DNA from: Glaciihabitans arcticus
GTDB lineage: Bacteria > Actinomycetota > Actinomycetes > Actinomycetales > Microbacteriaceae
NCBI RefSeq assembly: GCF_004310685.1
Contig: NZ_SISG01000001.1
Location: 2,418,001 to 2,482,000, forward strand
Direction of reading: 5' to 3'
Length of the DNA stretch: 64,000 nucleotides
The notes beneath the pieces were generated by a model that was not told the origin of the DNA, searched no databases, and saw nothing but the letters and a program-made list of their open reading frames with translations. This document shows positions 58,501-64,000 of this stretch, one piece after another. How positions within the stretch are numbered: the stretch's first letter is position 1; each line of letters starts with the position of its first letter. A program made the position numbers and the translations under genes.

Positions 58501-61500
58501 GAGCGGCACCGTGACGCTGTCAGAGGATGTCGCATCCGCACCGCGAGCGGGGCTACCCGTCGCCGTGACCGTGTTGATCAGCGCGCCCGCGTTCACGTCG
58601 GCCTGCGTCACCGTCGAGGTGGATTGCACGGTGAACTCTGCGCCAGGGTCGAGAGTGGTGTTGGCCGGAACGATAACCGGCGTGGCACCGGGCAGGCCAT
58701 CGACGAGGTTGATAGCGGTGAGTGTGACGTTGCCGGTGTTGCGCACCACGAAGGTCCAGGTGACAACGTCGCCGGCCTTGGTGGCGCCGGTGGTCGCGGT
58801 CTTGTCGACGAGGATGCTCGGGTTGGATGCGGCGGTCGCGGTGGTGGAGGTGGACGCCGGGCTGGTGATCGTGATGTTTCCGGGCTCGGTGGCCGAGGCG
58901 GTCGCCGTGTTGATGACGGAGCCCGCGTTCACATCGGCCTGTGTGACCGTGTAGTCAACGGTCGCCGTGGTGACCGCCTGCGGCGCGAGGGTGGTGGCGC
59001 CGAGGGCCGGAGTCGCCGCGCCGAGCATCTGGTCGCTGAGCGTTGCGCCGGTGAGCGTCACGTTGCCGGTGTTGGTCACGGTGAACAGGTAGCGGATGAC
59101 CGAGCCGACGCCCGCGATTCCGCCGCCCAGCACGGTGCCGGTCTTGACGACACGCAGCTCACCGCGCACGGCCGCGGTCGAGGTCACGACCGGGTCGCTG
59201 GTCGCTGTGACGGCGGGTGCACCGGCGGGCGGGGTGGCGGTCACGGATGCGACGTTGGTCACCGACTGGTTGTCGATGTTGGCCTGGGTGAGCACGTAGC
59301 TCGCGGTGCCCGTCGCCGAGCTGTTCGGTGGCAGGACGCCCGGCGTGCCGGGCCAGGTGATCGAGAGCGCGGGAAGTCCGGCGAGCGAGTCGGTGATGGT
59401 GACACCGGTCAGCGTGACGTTGCCGGTGTTGCGCACTATGACGGTGTAGTCGATGCTGTCACCCACGGCGCGGTTGCCGTTGGCCACGGCCGTCTTCACG
59501 ATACTAATGCCGGGTGTCGCGGCGAGCGGGACGGTCGAGGCTGCGGTGCGTGCCAGGGGGCCGTTGCGCGGGCTGACGGCGGTCGACGATGCCTCGTTGA
59601 TCACGGATCCCGAGTCGACGTCGCTCTGGATCAGGGTGTAGTCGGCGGTCCCGGTCGCGACCTGGCCGGGCTGGAGCACGCCGGGGCTGGCCGGGGTGGG
59701 CCAGCTGATGACGATCGGCACGCCATTGATGAGCGGGTCGGTCAGGGTGACGCCGGTGAGGGTCTGGTTGCCGGTGTTGGTCGCGGTGAGCGTATAGGTG
59801 ATGCGGTCGCCGGCCTTGCCGGTGAAGCCGGCCGCGGGGGTGCCCACCTTGGTGAAGGTGTAGCGCGCGTCGGCTGCGACGGTGTCGGTGACGACAGGAG
59901 CTGTCGAGTTGGTCACGATGGGCGTCACCTGCGAGGTCGCGGCTGCCGTGGCCACGTTGGAGATCGAACCGGCATTGACGTCGGCCTGCGTGATGACGTG
60001 GGTGGTCGTCGCGGTGACGGCGGGAGTGTTCGGCTGCAGCGTGTTGGCCACGCCGCCCGGCCACGGTCCGTAGACGAGCGGGGTGAGTCCGGGAGCGGTG
60101 TCGCTCAGGCTCACGCCGGTGAGGGTTACGGTTCCCGTGTTGCGCGCCGAGACGGTGTAGGTGATGACCTCACCGACGAGGCCGGTTCCGGTGCCGGAGA
60201 TCGTGAAGGTCTTGGTCGCGAGGATCGACGCCGTGCGGGCGATCGTATCGACGGTGACGGACTGCGAGCTCGCCGTGGTGTTCGGTCCGGTCGGCGGCTT
60301 GCCGGAGACGCTCGCGGTGTTGGTGACCGACCCGGTGTTCACATCGATCTGGCGCACGACGTAGTCGGCGGTGGCGGTGATCTCCTGGTTCGGCAGCAGT
60401 GTTCCCACGGCTCCGGGCCAGCTGCCGTAGCTGATGGCGCCGAGGTTCGGACGCGGGTCGCTGATGGTGACACCGGTGAGAGTGACCTTGCCCGTGTTGC
60501 GGGCGACGAAGGTGTAGCGGATCGTGTCACCGACGGCACCCGTTCCCGCGCCGACGTAGGCGGCGGTCTTGGAGAGGGTGAGCGTCGAGGTGGTCGAGAG
60601 CGGCAGGGTTCCCGAGCCGGTGAAGCTGGTGGGGGCGCCGGTCGGCGGGTTGCCGGTTGCGGTCGCGGAGTTGGAGAGGGCGCCCGAGTCGATGTCGGAC
60701 TGCCCCAGCACGTAGGTGGCTGTGGCGAGCACTTCCTGGTTCGGCGCGAGCACGTTCGGCGCTCCGGGCCAGACTCCGAAGGCCGCGGGGCTGATGCCGG
60801 GCAGCGAGTCGGTGAGGTCGATGCCGCTGAGCGTGACGTTGCCGGTGTTGGTGATGCGAATCGTCCACGTCACGAGCTCACCCGCGGAGCCGTTGCCGCC
60901 GGTCGGAAGAGCCGCGACCTTGGTGAGGAAGAGTCTCGGGCTCGCGGGCGCGGTCGGGGTGACGACCCGGGTCGACTGGGCCTCGAGCACGGTTCCGCCG
61001 GGGCGGACACCGGTGGCTGTCGCGGTGTTGGCGACCTGGCCGGCGTCCACGTCCGCCTGCTGGATCACGTAGGTCGCCGTGGTCGACACGGTCTCCTGCG
61101 GCTGCAGCACGTTCGGCTGGTTCGACCAGACGAGCGATGCCGTCTGGATGCCGAGCAGCGGGTCGTTCAGCGTGACACCGGTCAGGGTCACGTTGCCCGT
61201 GTTGCGGGCGACGATCGAGTAGGTGATGACGTCACCGACGTTGCCGCCGGAGCCCGTCGCGTTCTTCGTGACGATCATGCTCGACGAGGCCGCGACGGTG
61301 GGCACAACGGCCTCGGTCGACGTCGCCGTGACGACCGGTCCGGTGGGAGGGGTGCCCGAGGCGGTGGCGGTGTTACGCACGGAGCCGGCGTTCACGTCCG
61401 CCTGCTTGATGACGTAGGTCGCGGATGCCAGCACCTGCGTATTGGGCAGCAACCGGCCGGTGGTGCCGCTCGGCCAGGTGCCGTAGCTGATGGTCGAGAG

Positions 61501-64000
61501 GCCGGCGAGGGTGTCGCTGATGCCGACGGAGGTGAGCGTCACGTTGCCGGTGTTGCGCACGACGAAGCTGAAGGTGACTGTGTCGTTGACGCTGTTGGCG
61601 CCGGCGACGGTCGAACCGGCCTTGGTGACGGTGAGTGCGGGTCCGGATGCGAGCGGCAGCGTCGAGAGGCCGGTCGCCGTGATCACCGGTCCGGTCGGCG
61701 GTGTCGCCGTTCCGGTCGCCGTGTTGGCGAGGGATCCGGAGTCGATGTCACTCTGCTTGAGGGTGTAGTTCGCCGTACCCGTGACCTGGGCAAGCGGGGG
61801 AAGGGTGCCGGCGGTCGCGGTCGGCCAGGCGCCGGGGGCGAAGGTGATGGCGCTGAGATCCTGCAGCGGGTCGGTGATTCCCGCACCGGTGACCGTCACG
61901 TTGCCGGTGTTGCGCAGCACGAACGTGTAGCTGACGATGTCGCCGACGCGGGCGCTCGAGCCGGAGGGGAGCGTGCCGCTCTTGGCGAGGCTCAGGGTGC
62001 GCACGGGGGCGATGGTCGTCGTGGTGAGCACCGCGGAGGTGTCCGCGACCGTCGCGTTTCCGGGTGCTGTTGACGTGACGCTCGCCCGGTTGCTGAAGCT
62101 GCCCGCATCCACGTCGGCCTGGGTGACTGTGTAGGTCGCTGTCGCCGTGGCGATTCCGTTCGGCAGCAGCGTGCCCGCAGCCCCCGGCCAGGTGATGTTC
62201 GGTGTGGTCAGCCCGACGAGGGTGTCGGTGAGGGTGACGCCGGTGAGGGTCTGGTTTCCGGGGTTGGTGATGGTGATCGTGTAGCTCACCACGTCACCGA
62301 CCTTCGCCCCGGTCAGGATGCTCGCAGTCTGGCTCACGGTGATGCGGCGATCCGCTGTCGCGGTCGGAACGGTGACGGACGACGTCGCCGTCGGCACCGT
62401 CTGCCCCGTGGGGGTCTTGCCCGTGACGGTGGCGGTATTGGCGATGGAGCCGGAGTCCACATCCGCCTGCTTGATGACGTACGTCGCCGTGCCGGTGGCC
62501 GTCGCGTTCGGCGCAAGCACGCCGGTCGTGCCGCCCTGCCAGGTGAGGGCGGGGATGCTGAGGCCCGCGAGCGAGTCGGTGAGGGTGACGCCGCTGAGCG
62601 TGACGTTGCCGGTGTTGCGGATCGTGAAGCTGAAGGTGACGATGTCGCCGGCAATTCCGGTGCCGGTCGTTACCGCGCCGGTCTTGAGCACCGTCAGGGT
62701 TCCCGTCGGAGCGACCGAGACGCTGTTCGGGGTGGTGACGGAGACCGCGGCGCCGGTCGGCGGGGTGCCCGTCGCGCGCGCGGTGTTGGCGACGGCGCCC
62801 GCGTCGACGTCGGACTGCTTGAGCACGTAACTGGCCGAGGCGGTTACCGTCTGGTTGGGCAGCAGGGTGGCGAGCGTTCCGGTACCGCCGGTGACGGTGA
62901 TGGCGCTGAGGTCCTGCAACGGGTCGGTCAGCGTGACGTTCCTGAGGGTCACGTTTCCGGTGTTCCGCACGACGAAGGCGTAGCTGATCGAGTCGCCGGC
63001 CTTCGCGCCGGCCTGCAGGGTGCCGGTCTTGCTGAGACTGATTGCGGGAGCGGCGGCAACGGTCGGGGTGACGACCTGGCCGGTCGTGCCGGTCACGCTC
63101 GTCGCGCCGAAGTTCGCGGTCGACGAGGCGGTGTTGCGCACCGAGCCGGAGTCGACGTCGGATTGCTTGACGACGTAGGTCGCCTGGGCGATGACGGTCT
63201 GGCCGGGCGCGAGCGATGCTGGAGTGCCCGTGCCGCCGGTGACGGTGATCACCGAGATGTCGGGCAGCGTCTCGGCGAAGGTCACACCGGTGAGGGTCAC
63301 GTTGCCGGTGTTGCGCGCGGTCAGCGTGTAGGTCACGGTGGTGCCCGCGGTCAGCGCGGTGGACGGCGACGCGGTCTTCGTGGTCGTGAGAGCAGGGGCA
63401 GCGGATGCCGTCGCCACGCTCGCGACCGCGGAGGTGGCCGTGACAGCTGGGCCGGTCGGCGGGGTGCCCGACGCGGTAGCGGTGTTGCGCACCGTTCCCG
63501 CGTTCACGTCGGCCTGCTTGATGACGTAGGTGGCGGTGGCGGTCGCCTGCGTGTTCGGCTGCAGGCGGTTCGGCGAGGCGGGAACGGGCCAGGTGTAGCT
63601 CAGGCCCGAGAGGCCGGCAAGGGTGTCGGAGATACCGACCGAGTTCAGCGTCACGTTGCCGGTGTTGCGCACCACGAACGAGAACGTGATCGTGTCACCG
63701 ACGGATCCGTTGCCGCTCGTCACGGCACCCGTCTTGGCGATGGTCAGCGCGGGGCCCGAGGCGAGGGGCACGGTGGCGGAGTCGGTGCTGGTAACCGCGG
63801 CGCCGGTGGGCGGGGTGCCACGACCGGTTGCGACGTTGGGCACGGAGCCCGAGTTCACGTCATCCTGTGTCAGCACGTAGCTTGCCGTCGCGGTGACGGT
63901 CTGCCCGGGCTGCAGGGTGTTGGCCACCCCGCTCGGCCAGGTGCCGTACACCGGTGCGGTGATGCCCGGCAGGCTGTCGGCCACCGTGACGGCGGTCAGG
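49525..64000 (-). CDS. Giant DUF11/DUF7507-type repeat surface protein, 5' end beyond the window
   Basis: The reading frame is open from the right edge for more than 4820 codons. It is almost entirely built of about 117-residue units: about 40 full ones and part of another. Each has the form xTKTGxxxxxxxVGDxxTYSF, NTGNVTLTGVTLxDxLxGL, a WPG-xxGxLxPG loop, TATYVxTQADVxAGSVxNTA and TGTPPxG. Such beta-sandwich units form long extracellular stalks in adhesins. The C-terminus is LIKTG, a 20-residue hydrophobic stretch and ARRRQRKAAS, a sorting-type signal without the LPxTG proline. Four residue-level features repeat every sixth unit. The start, signal peptide and any ligand-binding head are not visible. 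A small lipoprotein gene overlaps its stop. Confidence 0.93.
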   Translation of the reverse strand, partial: LTAVTVADSLPGITAPVYGTWPSGVANTLQPGQTVTATASYVLTQDDVNSGSVPNVATGRGTPPTGAAVTSTDSATVPLASGPALTIAKTGAVTSGNGSVGDTITFSFVVRNTGNVTLNSVGISDTLAGLSGLSYTWPVPASPNRLQPNTQATATATYVIKQADVNAGTVRNTATASGTPPTGPAVTATSAVASVATASAAPALTTTKTASPSTALTAGTTVTYTLTARNTGNVTLTGVTFAETLPDISVITVTGGTGTPASLAPGQTVIAQATYVVKQSDVDSGSVRNTASSTANFGATSVTGTTGQVVTPTVAAAPAISLSKTGTLQAGAKAGDSISYAFVVRNTGNVTLRNVTLTDPLQDLSAITVTGGTGTLATLLPNQTVTASASYVLKQSDVDAGAVANTARATGTPPTGAAVSVTTPNSVSVAPTGTLTVLKTGAVTTGTGIAGDIVTFSFTIRNTGNVTLSGVTLTDSLAGLSIPALTWQGGTTGVLAPNATATGTATYVIKQADVDSGSIANTATVTGKTPTGQTVPTATSSVTVPTATADRRITVSQTASILTGAKVGDVVSYTITITNPGNQTLTGVTLTDTLVGLTTPNITWPGAAGTLLPNGIATATATYTVTQADVDAGSFSNRASVTSTAPGNATVADTSAVLTTTTIAPVRTLSLAKSGTLPSGSSARVGDIVSYTFVLRNTGNVTVTGAGITDPLQDLSAITFAPGAWPTATAGTLPPLAQVTGTANYTLKQSDIDSGSLANTATGTATPPTGPVITATGLSTLPLASGPALTVTKAGSTVAGANSVNDTVTFSFVVRNTGNVTLTSVGISDTLAGLSTISYGTWPSGTTGRLLPNTQVLASATYVIKQADVNAGSVRNTATASGTPPTGPVVTATSTEAVVPTVAASSSMIVTKNATGSGGNVGDVITYSIVARNTGNVTLTGVTLNDPLLGIQTASLVWSNQPNVLQPQETVSTTATYVIQQADVDAGQVANTATATGVRPGGTVLEAQSTRVVTPTAPASPRLFLTKVAALPTGGNGSAGELVTWTIRITNTGNVTLSGIDLTDSLPGISPAAFGVWPGAPNVLAPNQEVLATATYVLGQSDIDSGALSNSATATGNPPTGAPTSFTGSGTLPLSTTSTLTLSKTAAYVGAGTGAVGDTIRYTFVARNTGKVTLTGVTISDPRPNLGAISYGSWPGAVGTLLPNQEITATADYVVRQIDVNTGSVTNTASVSGKPPTGPNTTASSQSVTVDTIARTASILATKTFTISGTGTGLVGEVITYTVSARNTGTVTLTGVSLSDTAPGLTPLVYGPWPGGVANTLQPNTPAVTATTTHVITQADVNAGSISNVATAAATSQVTPIVTNSTAPVVTDTVAADARYTFTKVGTPAAGFTGKAGDRITYTLTATNTGNQTLTGVTLTDPLINGVPIVISWPTPASPGVLQPGQVATGTADYTLIQSDVDSGSVINEASSTAVSPRNGPLARTAASTVPLAATPGISIVKTAVANGNRAVGDSIDYTVIVRNTGNVTLTGVTITDSLAGLPALSITWPGTPGVLPPNSSATGTASYVLTQANIDNQSVTNVASVTATPPAGAPAVTATSDPVVTSTAAVRGELRVVKTGTVLGGGIAGVGSVIRYLFTVTNTGNVTLTGATLSDQMLGAATPALGATTLAPQAVTTATVDYTVTQADVNAGSVINTATASATEPGNITITSPASTSTTATAASNPSILVDKTATTGATKAGDVVTWTFVVRNTGNVTLTAINLVDGLPGATPVIVPANTTLDPGAEFTVQSTSTVTQADVNAGALINTVTATGSPARGADATSSDSVTVPLVPDAGVSLTKTASPTSGLFVGDVVTYSFVARNTGNVTLTGVAISDALTNLTGIVYTNWNGNPAGTLQPNTEVIATATYVVTQRDVDAGSISSVATVRGTPPVGADVTDTDDATVTTIAADPSLFTTKTASSVAKPGVGQVITYTITVVNDGNVTLKDVAITDSLVGLSDLNYQAWPGGIERALGPDESITATATYVVTQNDVNSGSVTNTATAAGTTFIGTTPASDTSDPAVTPTIDRVVNYTFDKSGALESGALGEDGDIIEYVLTLTNTGNVSLTDVHFADTLIGLTPLQYTWPTTAPAGTLLPGATVTATTTFEVDQPNVDAGSVVNVGSGLVTPIGTAAEESKTDSVTVNIAPRGRLVAVKTGVLRSPGIGQVGDLIDYKVVVTNTGNVTVTNGRLVDPLPGISTPVIGWPGTPGTLPVGASVTGTATYPLTQADIDRGYIDNTAKVDARSPNSAVNDVAASSNTVRIDTVAPRDALGVTKTAIAGDRNVGDQITYNLIVRNTGNTTLTGVTLSDPLLGADLDALPWDNATNPNHNLPPNATIATQGRYTITQADVNAGFVRNVATAAGSSLVGARPATGTSGNVDTPTADADPGISVTKTGTAASTRVGGVVTYSFTIENTGNVRLSAVDLVDAMPGLYDLVFTAWNNGPLADGSLDPDDTATATAKYDLLQSDVNAGSVVNTVTAVGTPPRGAVARATAAATVPIVSGPDLRVSKTGSLNGAPGELNDFITYSFEIENTGNVTLSAVALTDSLAGVSAPVITWPGTARVLAPGAIATATATYRIQQTDVDFGSVSNVATATATTPAGATYSEDSPAAVTQTATRTRAIDVRKIDTRDGAGGVGDVIRYSIEIENTGNTTLTAVTLTDTMPGLTLSATTWPGATGTLLPGDIARAQGNYTIVQADVDNGSVTNQASVDGTSPIGAVSDETGPVTTPTAVPARTIQVTQTAELAPGATGRALDQVDYTFTLKNTGNQTLTGVTLTDPLVDFAGAVYTWPASDGVLLPGETVTVTVPYLLTQANVDNGSVSSTVTGSAQPPTGAALTQAVTVVLTIPPITKLSPVKSARILNNGTGAVGDVIEYTLRITNDGNVTMYDGLLVDPMIGLGTPVITWPIAGQPRVLPPGTFVTGVAEYTIKQSDVDTGRVTNTAHVSAKTPKGVLVSADSNTVVVPTVLEAPVIVATAVGTPRGTAGVGDVIDYEFRISNPGNVTLHGVTLVDAVTGVVLADVTWPNPARPGEIAPGTFARASGTYVITLDDVNAGAVTNPVTATGLSPSPTNTLVTDDDVSTIPTQAIGPNLAITKTAAFATAGRQDVGSTVNWSYLLTNTGNVTLTGAQLVDELGGISAISYDDWDGTAFTLKPGESVQASATSALTLAQLNAGRVESAATGSGTPPRGVDVTRSTTAGIDIPASPALTVAKAGVPRAGGGLGDIVDYTFTIRNTGNVTLTLLEVIDGLADISAVSYQWNGGPVGVIEPGSTIVATAEYTVKQSDVDSGQILNQATASGKPPVGPRVSGSSPIATTTLAPEDPELVVTKVATPPAVASVGAVVSYDFTITNTGTVTLHGIVLSDSLQGVEVSNVRWPGDEGVLAPNAVATATATFAIRQADVNAGSVINTASASGLTPKNVRTSSQDAVATVTTATANPVITVTKTGALAAGSTGRVGELVNFAFSLRNDGNQTLTNVRFVDQKAGVSTIQYDRAGFPGGTLQPGETITGTATYPLTQPEIDAATVSNSVRGYATPPTGVEFFQTATVNVPVVQSPDLTAFKTGVLRAGGIGQVGDWVDYKLVPTNTGNVTLYDGELTDALEGLTDPVITWPNPADEGTVAPGESATGVASYQLRQVDIDNGFMENTATVRAFTLGGTEIPATSNTVRINTVQAQPAVSVVKTGVATGSAGANDTIAYSFLIRNTGNVTIGSIAVNDPKLPAGGQPVIQWPGASRVLAPNVTVAATAIYDISQADVNAGNVINTATVSATPVRGLAVSATSNTSTVATEVAAPTVAVTNNGVRIGGATARAGDTVEWTYVFTNTGNVTLSGSSITDGIGALPAGDYSWSSGTPGVLGPADTATVIRTQVLTQADIDAGSVSSVATGRGLPPTGAAASATAPATVQLMGSPLLAISKTGAPAIPAQLGLGDALSYEVVLTNTGNTTLTGVTLGDALQGIVVTSTDWPDADGVLLPGDSVTYELSYTVQQEDVDRGSVDNVATATATSPAGAVGPVQSGTVSIDLEAHDPGIAVVKSGQLLTGTGDAGSVIQYEFDVTNTGNVTLRLVEVTDALPGVSTPVLTFPSTSNILAPGGVAHGTARYTVTRADVDNGTIRNTATAFGTTPDDVIINAPSAPFDISTSAARGELFTSHTAALAAGATGVLGNTMNYTFTLRNDGNVRVENVAMTNTVAGLGNFVYTWPDPVNPGRLLAGESAQVTATRTVSQADVDLGVVRNVTTATGEAARGPLNVSDTSPQTSVPLAAGASSMTVLKEGVVRGGGAPVVGSIIDYTFTATNTGSLTLTDPVFSDTKPGLSAIGGYTWPTATAGVVPPGQSATAAATYTVRQSDFDGGEVRNVASASATPSRGAAAVSGTSTPSVIPTAGGASSINIDKTQLLAAAATGRAGDAVLFRWEVTNTGTHTLTGVTVADPQVPASAISYAFPGAAGVLAPNGVVIATATYILSQADVDAGRIASTATTTGTPPTGTNVTDAEAGETLITAAPAMTVTKTSSAASFAQQGATLDYRIEVRNTGNVTLTGVTVSDVKPGLSALTYVWPGTPGTLRPNGLLVVTARYTITAADVASGTIDNTATANANAPGGSALTPVADTDTFAVPRVADIGITVSPKVRAGQAGFAGDTVVVSYVVRNNGTEPLNNVEITDPRTGLSTIVYGAWPGAVGVLLPGESVTATATYTITAAMEGQRLTETASVTSIDVNNGDPVLANAVGAVQLPVRAIDPGGLIKTGTDAEYPLGASLLLLLSGLGLILIARRRQRKAAS
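49670..64000 (-). repeat. About 41 tandem repeat units of about 350 bp, with a 2.1-kb higher-order period
   Basis: The phrase GTCACGTTGCCGGTGTT (coding NTGNVT on the other strand) recurs in most units. A distinctive unit start resembling VKTGVLRxxGIGQVGDxxDYK occurs near 57.41, 55.30, 53.18 and 51.05 kb, every six units, and weaker matches continue near 59.49, 61.63 and 63.74 kb. Confidence 0.8.

Noticed and set aside
54847-62073. Two plus-strand open frames of about 990 and 1150 codons inside the giant gene
   Set aside because: They lie antisense to the repeat protein. Their products are rich in Gly, Val, Arg and Asp with no domain pattern, as expected when a GC-rich repetitive gene is read from the other strand.
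49670-64000. CRISPR-like array because of short sequences repeating at regular distances
   Set aside because: The spacing is about 350 bp, the repeats lie in one open frame and encode a conserved protein unit; no cas genes are nearby.
1-64000. tRNA, rRNA and riboswitch genes
   Set aside because: I scanned the intergenic gaps and saw no cloverleaf-like sequence, rRNA segment or recognisable riboswitch core; a covariance-model search would be needed to exclude small RNAs.

Overview
The window is high-GC DNA with GTG/TTG starts, tightly packed genes and many start codons sitting about 6 nt after a TAnnnT hexamer. Gene content (PurF of the short type, a sterol-carrier-family protein beside the purine genes, DUF3817, PadR/HxlR/MarR efflux modules, giant surface proteins) points to an actinobacterium, most likely Microbacteriaceae. 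That placement is inference from gene content and style; no rRNA or tRNA gene is present to confirm it.

Layout. 0-36 kb is a mostly housekeeping region carrying eight de novo purine genes scattered over separate transcription units: purM (cut by the left edge) divergent from purF, then purD-purC, purS-purQ, purL and purA. Between them lie an ECF sigma factor with a one-TM partner, three efflux or detoxification modules each with a local regulator (MarR/VOC dioxygenase, PadR/MFS, HxlR/MFS), a GH15 glucoamylase/trehalase-type hydrolase, a serine hydrolase, two tandem SGNH hydrolases followed by a P-loop kinase, a GH18-like lipoprotein, an MscS channel, two SDR enzymes, chorismate mutase, two GNAT acetyltransferases and a decayed DUF559-type gene.

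28.9-34 kb encodes a 1709-residue secreted fusion of lamin-tail, nuclease, 5'-nucleotidase and Ig-like domains. Three contiguous 11-nt PHO-box-like units lie upstream, so it looks like a phosphate-scavenging enzyme under PhoP control. 34-38.9 kb holds an aldo/keto reductase, purA, a membrane acyltransferase, a frameshifted remnant of a secreted protein and a SpoU-type RNA methyltransferase.

38.9-64 kb is devoted to the cell surface: a 2274-residue SdrD-B/DUF5979 repeat protein; a divergent, overlapping three-gene operon of a beta-helix lipoprotein, a second lipoprotein and a Tat-exported DyP-type peroxidase; and a more than 4800-residue DUF11/DUF7507-type repeat protein, cut by the right edge, whose stop overlaps the start of a small lipoprotein gene. 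Its roughly 41 visible repeat units appear to have a higher-order period of six. Both giant proteins end in a hydrophobic segment plus basic tail preceded by a non-canonical sorting-like pentapeptide.

No insertion sequence, prophage, CRISPR array or RNA gene was seen. No stretch over 300 bases lacks a gene or gene remnant.
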